A stretch of 21,032 nucleotides of DNA from Bacillota bacterium (GCA_023421115.1 JAEZUI010000030.1:1-21032), one strand, 5' to 3'. Shown: positions 7,038-15,255, counted from the stretch's first letter. The notes: a model not told the origin generated them from the letters alone. Numbers and translations are program-made.

Positions 7038-8441
7038 CTATTTCCAAAACTCCTTTAATCCGAATTTTTTCTTGAGCACTTTCCTCATATCAAGCATGGC
7101 CGTATATGTGGGAAGTATATAAAAGCTGTGTCCGTCTTCAGTATTTGAAAGCCCCTTTGCAAGGAGTTCTTCATAGCTCTTAATAATGTGGATTTTACTA
7201 CTAAATATTCCGGCATATTTTAGCCTTAAAGCCATATCTTCGGCTCTGATACCCGATACATAGAAGTTGTCAATAAGCTCTTGTGCCTTTTCAAGTGTTT
7301 CAAAATCAACATCCCACAACCAGGAGATATCTGTCCCGTCTGCAAGCTTGTCATTTATAAGGAAGGCAATTTGCATATTTTTGTCTTCCGTCATAAGAAA
7401 GTTTAAAACTTGATTAAAGCCTGTAGGATTTTTGACTAAAATAACTTTTATGGTTTTTCCATGGGTGGTAATTGTCTCCATCCTACCAAAGCCGCATTCA
7501 AATTTCTCCAAAGCTTCAACAAGATTGTCGGAGGGTAGCTCTAAAACAGTCCCGCAGGTAGCAGCAGCTAAAGCGTTGTATATGTTATATAAACCGGGAA
7601 GGTTGATTTTCGCTTGTAATACTCTATTATCCTCTTCGCTTTTTTTAGTAGAAATGGAAAACAATACATTTGAATAGGCAGTGTTAAGCTCAACCACTTT
7701 TTCGCAGGTTACACTTGTTTGAGGACGGCGGTAACCGCAAGAACTACAAGCAAAGCTGCCAAGATGACCGTATACATGACTTTCATAGTCATATTTGGTC
7801 TTACAGAAGAGGCAGAACATAGCATCGCTGTTAACAGGCTTTTCGTTAGCTTGGTAGGCCTCATTTGCAAAACCATAGTAAGTAACTTCCTTGTAGGTAT
7901 CTTTACCTAAGGATGCACAAAGAGAATCATCAGCATTTAGAATAAGCTTTGTTTTGTTTGATTTACTAATTCCCGATTTTACACTGTTTAACGTGGAGTA
8001 TAATTCACCATAACGGTCTAACTGATCTCTAAAAAAGTTTGTAACCACGAGCACATCAGGCTCGATATAATCAGATACAACATTAAAGGCTGCTTCATCC
8101 ACTTCAATGAGGGCGATAGGAGCTTTTGCCCTACCAGATAAGTCAACGGAATCAATAAATGTTGTAACAATTCCTCCAAAGAGATTAGCACCGGATTTGT
8201 TTGTGATATATTCCTGACCGTTTACTTTTAGAACTTCACCTATTATCCTTGTAGTAGTGGTCTTACCGTTAGTTCCAGTGACCATTATTATTTTATAGTC
8301 CTTAGAGATAACCTTTATTATATCAGGATAAAGCTTTCGTGCAATTTTGCCAGGAAGGGTGGTGCCTCCGCTTTTTAATATCCTAAGAACAAAAACCAAT
8401 ATTTTTGCTACTATGATTGTAAATGTAAGTCTTATATTCAT
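7038..8441 (-). CDS. murT: Lipid II isoglutaminyl synthase, Mur ligase subunit MurT
   Basis: 467 residues, Mur ligase family with the DUF1727 C-terminal domain. It activates D-Glu of the lipid II stem peptide with ATP and forms D-isoglutamine using ammonia from GatD. Seen: a hydrophobic N-terminal stretch at about 6-22; P-loop GTNGKTTTT at 56-64; central motif ALIEVDEAAF; a MurT-type zinc ribbon with C211, C214, C233 and C236; and the C-terminal DGTDISWLWDVDFE motif (370-383), which in MurT supplies the aspartate completing the GatD active site. Start ATG has TAGGAG seven bases upstream on the minus strand. First gene of the two-gene operon with gatD, transcribed away from the murA-ftsQ cluster. 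Confidence 0.95.
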   Translation of the reverse strand: MNIRLTFTIIVAKILVFVLRILKSGGTTLPGKIARKLYPDIIKVISKDYKIIMVTGTNGKTTTTRIIGEVLKVNGQEYITNKSGANLFGGIVTTFIDSVDLSGRAKAPIALIEVDEAAFNVVSDYIEPDVLVVTNFFRDQLDRYGELYSTLNSVKSGISKSNKTKLILNADDSLCASLGKDTYKEVTYYGFANEAYQANEKPVNSDAMFCLFCKTKYDYESHVYGHLGSFACSSCGYRRPQTSVTCEKVVELNTAYSNVLFSISTKKSEEDNRVLQAKINLPGLYNIYNALAAATCGTVLELPSDNLVEALEKFECGFGRMETITTHGKTIKVILVKNPTGFNQVLNFLMTEDKNMQIAFLINDKLADGTDISWLWDVDFETLEKAQELIDNFYVSGIRAEDMALRLKYAGIFSSKIHIIKSYEELLAKGLSNTEDGHSFYILPTYTAMLDMRKVLKKKFGLKEFWK

Positions 8442-8534
8442 GCTAGCTCCTACTTCTATGTTTTTATTTTATACTGCCTTTTCTATTTACGTGAAAGAGG
8501 CAAAATCAAGTGGGGCTAAATGTCCCGAGATAAT

Positions 8535-8543
8535 ATTATAACA
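8535..8543 (-). promoter_or_regulatory. Candidate extended -10 promoter for murT-gatD
   Basis: On the minus strand the sequence reads TGTTATAAT, a perfect TATAAT with the TG of an extended -10 element. No convincing -35 lies at 17 bases. It would give a leader of roughly 90 bases to the murT start. Confidence 0.4.
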
Positions 8544-8591
8544 TAAAGGCTTTATATTATGTAGAAATATTTTAGGTTGATTAATTATTAA

Positions 8592-8664
8592 GCCCTTTCA
8601 AAAAATAACCTATACTATATTTTTAGCCCAAAGCCCATAAAAAACTGATTTTTTTGAAAGGGCC
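8592..8664. repeat. Inverted repeat with 14-bp arms in the murT-murA spacer
   Basis: GCCCTTTCAAAAAAT near 8592-8606 matches the reverse complement of ATTTTTTTGAAAGGGC near 8648-8663. The inner 40-odd bases are AT-rich with no coding frame. It could be a small mobile-element relic, a hairpin between two divergent promoters, or a scar of the event that removed the murA 5' end. No flanking target duplication was identified. Confidence 0.6.
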
Positions 8665-8679
8665 ATTGCAAAGTTTTTT

Positions 8680-8711
8680 AAGGAAATAACCTTAGGAAAG
8701 TATTTCCTTAA
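8680..8711. repeat. 9-bp hairpin just upstream of the murA/ftsQ promoter
   Basis: AAGGAAATA (about 8680-8688) is mirrored by TATTTCCTT (8701-8709) around a 12-base loop. It is followed by A-rich DNA and then the TTGATA/TAAAAT promoter. AAATAACCT occurs both here (8684-8692) and at 8603-8611. The role is unknown: operator or end of an inserted element. Confidence 0.5.
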
Positions 8712-8720
8712 AAAAAATAT

Positions 8721-8749
8721 TTGATACGTTATTTTTAAAGTGATAAAAT
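8721..8749 (+). promoter_or_regulatory. Sigma-A-type promoter ahead of the truncated murA and ftsQ
   Basis: TTGATA at 8721-8726, a 17-base spacer, and TAAAAT at 8744-8749, each one mismatch from consensus. Transcription would start near 8756, only about 9 bases before the GTG at 8765. This promoter could therefore drive ftsQ-sbp (and possibly ftsA) with the murA remnant as the leader. Confidence 0.65.
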
Positions 8750-8764
8750 GTTGTAGATATAGAA

Positions 8765-9712
8765 GTGAGTGCCAATAGTTTTTTACACTCAGGTGGGTGC
8801 GAAATAGGCCCAAGACCAATAGATCTACATATAAAGGCTATACGGAAGATGGGCGTCAAGGTGCATGATGCGCACCACGGCTTTATATACTGCGAAGCTG
8901 ATAAGCTTAAGGGTGCGGATATACAGCTTGATTTCCCAAGTGTTGGAGCGACAGAGAATGTAATGTTAGCAGCTGTGTTTGCCGAAGGTGATACAATTAT
9001 ACGACATGCTGCGAGAGAACCGGAAATTGTTGATCTTCAAAAATTCCTCATAAGTATGGGTGTGGATATAACAGGAGCCGGTACCAGTATTATAAGGATA
9101 AGGGGAAGCATTAAAAGGCTACGGGAAGTGGAACACAGTGTGATTCCCGACAGAATAGTTGCCGGTACATATTTAGTAGCCGCAGGAATAACCGGCGGTG
9201 ATATTACACTTAGAAACGTTTCGGCAGAGCATATAATACCTGCTATCAGCTACTTGAGAGAATGCGGATGCCGTATAAATACAAAAAGATCTACCATGCA
9301 TATTTTTGGACCAACCAGACCTAGAGCTATTGATATAATAAGGACATTACCTTATCCCGGCTTTCCAACGGATATGCAGTCCCAGTTTATCTCATTGCTT
9401 TCAATTGCACGAGGAACAAGTATTTTTGTTGAGACGATTTTTGAAAACCGTTATAAACATGTTGAAGAACTTATGAGGATGGGTGCGGATATTAAACTTG
9501 AGGGACGTCTTGCAGTAATAAAAGGTGTTAAGGAGCTTACAGGAGCATCGGTTGCTGCACGGGACTTAAGAGGTGGAGCAGCATTGGTATTGGCCGGACT
9601 TGTGGCTGAAGGAACGACAATTGTCAGCGGTATAAAACATATTGACCGGGGATATGAGAAAATTGAAGAAAAATTGTCCAAAGTCGGAGCCTTAATTACA
9701 AGGGAAGAATAA
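8765..9712 (+). pseudogene. murA: UDP-GlcNAc enolpyruvyl transferase MurA lacking its N-terminal ~103 residues
   Basis: The frame gives 315 residues against about 417-420 for MurA, the enzyme of the first committed step of peptidoglycan synthesis (PEP plus UDP-GlcNAc). Homology starts abruptly at HSGGCEIGPRPIDLH, where the catalytic Cys (C115 in E. coli numbering) is C12 here. Everything after it is well preserved: R17, D203 in PGFPTDMQ, R229 in FENRY and R295 in IDRGYE match E. coli R120, D305, R331 and R397 in spacing. Missing are the N-terminal KN pair (K22/N23) and the R91 region, needed for substrate binding and folding. No frame upstream (8442-8764) encodes the lost part. The GTG start has no real RBS. 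Activity is very unlikely, yet no stop or frameshift has accumulated. It precedes ftsQ, its normal neighbour, by 13 bases. A complete MurA must be encoded elsewhere. Confidence 0.85.
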
Positions 9713-9725
9713 AGGAGTTAATGCT

Positions 9726-10592
9726 TTGAAGAAAAAGTTTAGCGGCAATAGAATGCCGAGAGAAACGGATAGGAAATACAAAAGAAAAATTAGAAAGCGA
9801 AAAAGGGCATTAAAGTTTATAAGATTTATTTTATTAACTGTATTATGCTTGGTAACTTTGGTGCTCCTTGCGCTATCGCCGTTATTTAATATAAGTAATA
9901 TTTACGTTTCGGGCAATAATCATTATAATAATAATGAATTAATAGAAGTAACCAACTTAGTTATTGGAAATAATTGGTTTAGGACGAATGGATTGGATTT
10001 TAAAAGCATATTATTATTTAGATCAATCCAAGCGGAAAAAAGTATTAAAGAAAAATGTCACTATGTTAAAAAGGCTACTGTCAGGTTGAACATACCTAAT
10101 GGAGTTAAGATTACTGTGACTGAAAGGCAGCCGTATGTCATTAGCCCATACTCTGACACAAATTTGCTAATAGATGTGGAGGGGTATATACTAGATTCGA
10201 GGAAGGAAGTCTCGGACTACAACTTACCTGTTATTCAAGGGTTGAGCTTTGATAATTCCGAATTGGGACAAGCTTTGAATGCAGAGGACAAAAAGAAATT
10301 TGATATGTATAAAAAGGTTGTAGAGGAGATTAACGCCCTAGATAATGACAAGGTATATGACAGCAGCAAGGCAATTTTTAAGTTCGTGAACTATATTGAC
10401 GTTGCAGATTGGGATAATATCCGAATTATGCTCGATGGAAGAGTTAGAGTCAACCTTGGGAATTATAAAAAAATTGGAAGTTACAGATTAAGTTTTTTAA
10501 GAGAGGTTTTCTTTAATAAACTAGCTGAAACGGATAAGGGCTATCTAGATTTTACAACAGGTGACACCCCGAGTTTTATACCGGACAGATAA
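9726..10592 (+). CDS. ftsQ: Cell division protein FtsQ/DivIB
   Basis: 288-residue bitopic divisome protein that links early and late septal assembly. Seen: a strongly basic cytoplasmic N-terminus (about 1-31), one membrane helix (about 32-54, FILLTVLCLVTLVLLAL), then the POTRA-like segment FNISNIYVSGNNHYNNNELI and a beta-rich FtsQ domain ending with a short tail. It starts with TTG at 9726, chosen because AAAGGAG at 9711-9717 lies eight bases ahead. The RBS overlaps the murA stop, so the two are co-transcribed, and the promoter at 8721 is the nearest likely source. Position between murA and sbp/ftsA supports the call over a generic POTRA protein. Confidence 0.9.
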   Translation: MKKKFSGNRMPRETDRKYKRKIRKRKRALKFIRFILLTVLCLVTLVLLALSPLFNISNIYVSGNNHYNNNELIEVTNLVIGNNWFRTNGLDFKSILLFRSIQAEKSIKEKCHYVKKATVRLNIPNGVKITVTERQPYVISPYSDTNLLIDVEGYILDSRKEVSDYNLPVIQGLSFDNSELGQALNAEDKKKFDMYKKVVEEINALDNDKVYDSSKAIFKFVNYIDVADWDNIRIMLDGRVRVNLGNYKKIGSYRLSFLREVFFNKLAETDKGYLDFTTGDTPSFIPDR

Positions 10593-10649
10593 GATTTTTA
10601 AAATCGGAACTTGGAAGCTTTTAATAAAATACCTATAGGAGGATATTGT

Positions 10650-11015
10650 ATGTTACCTTTGCTTGGATTGATTATTGGTATTGTCTTGGGGATATTTATT
10701 CCTTATGATATTCCTGCAGCATATTCGAATTATGTAGCAATTGCTATACTTGCTGCTTTAGATTCTGTGTTTGGAGGTGTATTGGCAACACTCCAAAAGA
10801 AATTTAATTTAAGTGTGTTTCTTACAGGATTTTTTGGCAACGCAGTATTGGCTGCAATACTGGCATACATAGGTGATAAACTTGGTATTCAGCTTTATCT
10901 TGCTGCAGTATTTGCTTTTGGAAACAGATTGTTTTTAAATTTTGCAATTATTCGTAGAATACTATTGAATAAAGTTTCAAAAAAAGATAATATAATAAAT
11001 AATACTGAAAAATAA
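10650..11015 (+). CDS. sbp: Small basic membrane protein Sbp (DUF1290)
   Basis: 121-residue integral membrane protein with three or four hydrophobic helices: MLPLLGLIIGIVLGIFIP, a middle segment NYVAIAILAALDSVFGGVLA, and FLTGFFGNAVLAAILAYIGD. It ends in a charged tail. The ATG at 10650 is set by TAGGAGG at 10636-10642. Proteins of this family sit between ftsQ/divIB and ftsA/ftsZ in many Firmicutes. Function is not established; a link to division or the cell pole is inferred from position. The ylxW/ylxX (DUF881) genes that often accompany sbp are absent here. Confidence 0.85.
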   Translation: MLPLLGLIIGIVLGIFIPYDIPAAYSNYVAIAILAALDSVFGGVLATLQKKFNLSVFLTGFFGNAVLAAILAYIGDKLGIQLYLAAVFAFGNRLFLNFAIIRRILLNKVSKKDNIINNTEK

Positions 11016-11168
11016 GTAGAAAATTATTAGTATGTTATTTTTTCGAACAACATTTTAGTTTATTGATTTTATTTTTGAGAAATAATACATCTAGCTATAA
11101 AGTATTTACTGGTGATATAAGGCTGTGCCCTTAGGGTTCATGTCTTTAATTACGGGAGGTTCACATTT

Positions 11169-12404
11169 GTGGAAAATATAATTGGTTGTGTTGATATAGG
11201 GTCTTCAAAAATATGTACATTAATAGCAAGAGCCAGCAAGACCGGCGAAATGGAAATATTAGGCAAGGCTATGGAGCCATGTAATGGCGTGAAAAAGGGT
11301 ATAATAGTAGATATAGAAAGTACAGCTAATTCAATTAAAAGTTGTATTGATAGAGCTCAAGCACTGGCAAATATCGAAGTGGATTCTGCATATGTAAATA
11401 TAATGGGAACACATGCTGGCATAATACATAATAAAAGCAGTGTTAATGTTTCCGGAGAAGATAAAGAAATTACTATAGATGATGTGGGACGAGTTTTGCA
11501 GAGTGCAGAAAAAGTTAAACTGCCTCAAGACATGCAGGTTATTGATGTTATACCTGTACAATATATTGTGGACGGTTATGATGAAATAGTTGATCCTGTC
11601 GGAATGGCAGGTGTTAAATTAGAAGTTGAAGCAGATGTAATTGCAGGAAAAATTACTTTTGTACAGAATATACTAAAGAGTATGGAAAAAGCAGGATTGC
11701 GAGTAAACGGCTTTGTGGTTGAGGCTTTAGCTTCTGCAGAAGTTGCTCTTACCCAGGAAGAAAAAGATATGGGTGTAGTACTTATTGACATAGGTGGCAG
11801 TATTACCAATATATCAGTTATCAAGAACAACAGATTGCTGTTTTTTGATGCTATATCCGTAGGAGGAGACCATATTTCAAATGATATTTCCATAGGACTT
11901 AGAATACCATACAATGAGGCAGAAAAGCTTAAAAAGGAATATGAACTTGCCCTTACTTCTTTGATAAAAAACGATCATGAAATTACTGTAAATGAAATCA
12001 ATGAAAATAAAAAGAGAAATATAAGAGTATCGGAAGTCATTGAAATAATTGAAGCAAGAGTACAGGAGATTTTTTATATATGCAAGGAACAGCTTCAAGC
12101 AGATAATATACTAGAAGACTATGGTAAAGGAATTGTTTTATCCGGCGGTGGTATTTCCTATTTAGATGGAAATATGCAGATTGCATATGAGGTGTTTGAT
12201 TTGCCTGTAAGGGTTGCAGCCTATAAAGTTTCAAACATCACAAAGCCGGAATTTTTAATTTCTGTTGGTTCTGCAAAGTATATAGTAAGCAGATTTGGCG
12301 CAAGTGATACAGGTTGTGAAGGAAAAAAAACGAAAAAGAATAAGGAAAAGAATTCGAAAAGTATCTTTAGAAAATTGGCAAATCTTTTTAATGGTTTGTT
12401 TTAA
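11169..12404 (+). CDS. ftsA: Cell division protein FtsA
   Basis: 411 residues, actin-like ATPase that anchors FtsZ filaments to the membrane and recruits later division proteins. Seen: phosphate-1 motif GCVDIGSSKICTLIA (6-20), the 1C (SHS2) insertion after it, phosphate-2 motif VLIDIGGSITNIS (204-216), adenosine motif GIVLSGGGISYLDG (321-334), a Lys-rich linker, and a terminal amphipathic helix (about 398-411, IFRKLANLFNGLF) typical of the membrane-targeting sequence. GTG start, with GGAGGT at 11155-11160 eight bases upstream. The 153-base gap after sbp shows no clear promoter. ftsZ follows after 191 bases, so ftsZ may also have its own promoter. Confidence 0.95.
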   Translation: MENIIGCVDIGSSKICTLIARASKTGEMEILGKAMEPCNGVKKGIIVDIESTANSIKSCIDRAQALANIEVDSAYVNIMGTHAGIIHNKSSVNVSGEDKEITIDDVGRVLQSAEKVKLPQDMQVIDVIPVQYIVDGYDEIVDPVGMAGVKLEVEADVIAGKITFVQNILKSMEKAGLRVNGFVVEALASAEVALTQEEKDMGVVLIDIGGSITNISVIKNNRLLFFDAISVGGDHISNDISIGLRIPYNEAEKLKKEYELALTSLIKNDHEITVNEINENKKRNIRVSEVIEIIEARVQEIFYICKEQLQADNILEDYGKGIVLSGGGISYLDGNMQIAYEVFDLPVRVAAYKVSNITKPEFLISVGSAKYIVSRFGASDTGCEGKKTKKNKEKNSKSIFRKLANLFNGLF

Positions 12405-12595
12405 GGTTTCGTTCTTTTTAAAGTTAAAGACATTCTTGCACAAATCCTAATATTAAGATATTATTAAATATTGAAAGAATATAATTAAAAATGTAACTGA
12501 TGAAACTAACTATATATGTTATACGGAAAATTATGGTACAGCTTTTGGCTATATGGTAAGTGTTGCAATTACAAAAGAATAAGGAGGGACTTACA

Positions 12596-13690
12596 TTGTT
12601 GGAATTTGATATCGATATTGAACAATTTGCCCAGATTAAAGTTGTAGGTGTTGGCGGTGGCGGTAACAATGCTGTTAATAGAATGATAACTGCAGGACTT
12701 CGTGGTGTTGAATTTATATCTGTAAATACTGATAAACAGGCTTTATTTTTATCGAAGGCAAATACTAAAATCCAAATTGGAGATAAACTAACTAGAGGAC
12801 TTGGAGCAGGAGCAAACCCTGAAATCGGAGAAAAGGCTGCAAATGAAAGCAAAGACGAAATAGCGCAGTCAATAAAGGGTTCGGATATGGTTTTTGTAAC
12901 AGCCGGTATGGGCGGTGGTACAGGAACTGGGGCAGCTCCTGTAGTAGCTCAAGTGGCAAAAGAAATGGGAATACTGACCGTAGGTGTTGTTACAAAGCCT
13001 TTTATGTTTGAAGGAAGAAAGAGAATGCAGCATGCAGAAAGAGGCGTAGAGACTCTTAAGGGAGTTGTTGATACCTTGGTTACAATTCCTAATGATAGGC
13101 TGCTTCAGGTTGCTGAAAAGAAAACGTCCATTGTGGATGCTTTCAGAATTGCGGATGATGTATTAAGGCAGGGTGTTCAGGGTATTTCAGACCTTATTGC
13201 AGTGCCAGGACTTGTAAACTTGGACTTTGCAGATGTTAAGACTATTATGTTGGATACCGGTTTAGCTCATATGGGTATTGGAAGGGCGGCTGGAGAAAAC
13301 AGAGCAGAGGAAGCTGCAAGACAAGCTATTCTAAGTCCGTTGCTTGAGACTTCAATTGAGGGTGCTAGAGGAGTTCTTCTTAATATTACAGGAGGACCGG
13401 ATCTTGGACTATTTGAAGTAAATACTGCAGCTGAGCTTGTGCAGAAATCGGCAGACCCTGATGCAAACATAATATTTGGTGCTGTAATAGATGAGAATCT
13501 TAAGGATGAAATATTAATTACAGTTATAGCTACTGGATTTGACAGAGTTCCGGTTATTAGAAAGCCGGAAAAGGTAGCGGAGAAAGTTGGCGTAGCAAGC
13601 GGAAGGACAATAGAGAGAGAACCGGAACCACAGCCTGTATCTGACGAGTTGGAGATTCCGACCTTCTTAAGACGAAATCGCTTTAAATAA
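12596..13690 (+). CDS. ftsZ: Cell division GTPase FtsZ
   Basis: 364-residue tubulin-like GTPase that forms the Z ring. Start set to TTG at 12596, giving MLEFDIDIEQFAQIKVVGVG, the usual clostridial N-terminus; AAGGAGGG at 12581-12588 is seven bases upstream. An earlier ATG at 12560 adds twelve atypical residues and lacks an RBS. Seen: GGGGNNAVNRM (20-30), signature GGGTGTG (106-112), synergy loop NLDFADV (208-214), a short Glu/Pro-rich linker, and the conserved C-terminal peptide ELEIPTFLRRN (351-361) that binds FtsA. Followed by a hairpin shared with the convergent gene. Confidence 0.97.
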   Translation: MLEFDIDIEQFAQIKVVGVGGGGNNAVNRMITAGLRGVEFISVNTDKQALFLSKANTKIQIGDKLTRGLGAGANPEIGEKAANESKDEIAQSIKGSDMVFVTAGMGGGTGTGAAPVVAQVAKEMGILTVGVVTKPFMFEGRKRMQHAERGVETLKGVVDTLVTIPNDRLLQVAEKKTSIVDAFRIADDVLRQGVQGISDLIAVPGLVNLDFADVKTIMLDTGLAHMGIGRAAGENRAEEAARQAILSPLLETSIEGARGVLLNITGGPDLGLFEVNTAAELVQKSADPDANIIFGAVIDENLKDEILITVIATGFDRVPVIRKPEKVAEKVGVASGRTIEREPEPQPVSDELEIPTFLRRNRFK

Positions 13691-13715
13691 GAGATAAAAA
13701 ATATGTAAGAATAAA

Positions 13716-13747
13716 AATGAGCAGTTGGGATAAACCCACTGCTCATT
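13716..13747. terminator. Terminator between ftsZ and the convergent coiled-coil gene
   Basis: AATGAGCAG-TTGGG and CCCA-CTGCTCATT form a long stem with one bulged base and an ATAAA loop. On the minus strand it is followed by TTTTTATTCTT, a good U-tract, so it fits best as terminator of the minus-strand gene. On the plus strand the T-run is short, but it probably also ends ftsZ transcription. Confidence 0.75.
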
Positions 13748-13761
13748 TGTGTACGATTTAA

Positions 13762-14064
13762 TTAACTATTTGAATGTTTTAACTTTATTATATCGTTCCA
13801 GTTACTTGAAGTAACTAATTCAACTTTTATTAAGTCCTTTTTGATGGATTCTATATCACCTTTTATATGAGCTATGTCGTTTGTTATTTTATCATATTCA
13901 GCTTTATTTACTTCTGCTGAATGTTGGACTTGTAAAGTATCAAATCTTCCTTCTAAATTTGAAAACTTAGTATCAACTTCTTTTCTAAAACCTTCGAATT
14001 GATTGCTCAAACCATTAATTTGCTTACTCATTTCTGTTATTGCATTTAATATCTTTTCTTCCAT
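13762..14064 (-). CDS. Small coiled-coil protein
   Basis: 100-residue soluble protein beginning MEEKILNAITEMSKQINGLS. AAGGAGGA lies six bases upstream on the minus strand, a near-perfect RBS. The whole chain is charged and helical with heptad-like hydrophobics (FEGFRKEVDTKFSNLEGRF, then DIESIKKDLIKVEL), so a coiled coil is likely. There is no signal peptide, membrane span or catalytic motif. A candidate extended -10 (TGGTATACT on the minus strand, 14089-14097) precedes it. It lies as a minus-strand insertion between ftsZ and spoIIGA. In size, start (acidic, then K/I/L-rich helix) and layout it resembles the gene at 1262-1600, but lacks exact repeats. Function unknown. Confidence 0.75.
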   Translation of the reverse strand: MEEKILNAITEMSKQINGLSNQFEGFRKEVDTKFSNLEGRFDTLQVQHSAEVNKAEYDKITNDIAHIKGDIESIKKDLIKVELVTSSNWNDIIKLKHSNS

Positions 14065-14149
14065 GATAAATCCTCCTTCTCAGTTAATAGTATACCATTA
14101 TATTTCCATTTTGAATAGGTTATTTTTTGGGATGGGTTTAGTGTTTTTT

Positions 14150-14214
14150 TGTCATACAAAAATTTTATTCTACAGTGGGGTTTGACAAATTATATGTAAA
14201 TTAATTCGTATAAT
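14150..14214 (+). promoter_or_regulatory. spoIIG-type promoter with long spacer and Spo0A-like boxes
   Basis: A perfect TTGACA at 14182-14187 and a perfect TATAAT at 14209-14214 are separated by 21 bases rather than 17. The B. subtilis spoIIG promoter is likewise sigma-A-dependent with an overlong spacer (22 bp) and needs phosphorylated Spo0A. Two sequences resemble the Spo0A box TGTCGAA: TGTCATA at 14150-14156 and, inverted, TTTGACA at 14181-14187 (TGTCAAA), the latter overlapping the -35. Predicted start is near 14221, leaving a leader of about 138 bases to spoIIGA. Confidence 0.75.
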
Positions 14215-14358
14215 GAGTTTAGGTGGTCCTAATTCATATTGTTTAAAATAGGTGGAATAAAAATACATGCTTGTGCATATAAGTTAATAGTATTGGATTG
14301 TTTTTGGGGGTTATGTAACTTGAAGCGGTCAAGGTGGTCGCTTACAGGGGGGAAATGT

Positions 14359-15255
14359 GTGGAAATATTTCTAGATGTTTTGGTACTTGAAAACATAGTA
14401 ATGAATTATTTGATTCTATTAATGACGGCCAAGTTTTCTAAAAATAGAATCTCTCATTTAAGATTGTTTTTTGGGGCTTTTATAGGAGCGCTTTATGTAG
14501 CTTTTTTGGTTATTTATCCTTCATTTAAGGGATATTATACTACAATAGCAAAGATAGCTCTCTCTTTTGCTATTGTTGCAATTGCCTTTTCCTTTGAACG
14601 TTTTATTACCTTTTTTAAAACCATGGTGATGTTTTACATATCTACATTTATTTTTGCTGGTGCTGGTTTTGCTTTTTTATATTTTAATCAGAGTGGCGGA
14701 TTTGTGAGAAATGGATTTTTTTATGTTTACTGGAACTCAAAGTGGACAGTTATGGTTTTATGTGTTGCTACAGTGGGAATTATAGTAAAGATATTCTGGG
14801 ATATAATACAGAGCAGATTAGTCAAAGACAGGTTGCTTATACCTTTGAAGATTGCTTTTGAAAATGGGAGCATTGACCTGCCGGCACTTGTGGATACCGG
14901 TAATGCATTGTTTGACCCTCTTACTCATGTTCCTGTAGTTGTGGTTGAATTTAAAGCGATAAAAAGTATTTTGCCTGTAGAGATTCAGAATATTTTTGAA
15001 CAATCAAAAGAGGACGATTTAGTGGGGGTAACAAAGATTGTATCTGATTCCAGCTGGTTTTCAAGGTTCAGGTTAATACCATTTACATCCCTAGGAAGGG
15101 AAAATGGTATGCTAATAGGCTTTAAACCGGATTATATAGAGGTTGGAGAAAAAAGTGAAAAGAAGGGGGTAACTGACGTGATCATAGGCATCTATAATAG
15201 AGCTCTTTCTAAAAGTGAGAACTATAATGCGCTTCTAGGTCCGGATTTGGTATGA
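14359..15255 (+). CDS. spoIIGA: Sporulation sigma-E factor processing peptidase SpoIIGA
   Basis: 298-residue membrane aspartic protease that removes the pro-sequence of sigma-E after a signal from the forespore (SpoIIR in B. subtilis). GTG at 14359 is chosen: it gives MEIFLDVLVLENIVMNYLIL, the family N-terminus, and GGGGGG at 14347-14352 acts as RBS; upstream in-frame sequence to 14239 is unlike the family. Seen: about five hydrophobic helices in residues 8-150, then a soluble domain with the aspartic-protease motif LVDTGNALFDP, candidate catalytic D179. Length is normal (about 300). It precedes its substrate gene sigE, the standard spoIIG operon order. Confidence 0.93.
   Translation: MEIFLDVLVLENIVMNYLILLMTAKFSKNRISHLRLFFGAFIGALYVAFLVIYPSFKGYYTTIAKIALSFAIVAIAFSFERFITFFKTMVMFYISTFIFAGAGFAFLYFNQSGGFVRNGFFYVYWNSKWTVMVLCVATVGIIVKIFWDIIQSRLVKDRLLIPLKIAFENGSIDLPALVDTGNALFDPLTHVPVVVVEFKAIKSILPVEIQNIFEQSKEDDLVGVTKIVSDSSWFSRFRLIPFTSLGRENGMLIGFKPDYIEVGEKSEKKGVTDVIIGIYNRALSKSENYNALLGPDLV

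Noticed and set aside
8442..8764. Missing murA N-terminus hidden by a frameshift in the upstream spacer
   Set aside because: All three plus-strand frames were read; none gives the GAKNA-type motif or other MurA N-terminal sequence.
8610..8819. 69-codon minus-strand frame over the murA breakpoint
   Set aside because: Composition of random AT-rich DNA, no RBS, and it overlaps the clear murA homology on the other strand.
13267..13746. 159-codon minus-strand frame opposite ftsZ
   Set aside because: Shadow of the ftsZ coding frame; Ser/Pro/Ala-rich composition, no RBS, overlaps a certain gene.
14239..14358. 40 extra in-frame codons before spoIIGA
   Set aside because: They are unlike the SpoIIGA N-terminus and lie in the leader after the promoter; GTG 14359 with GGGGGG gives the family start and length.
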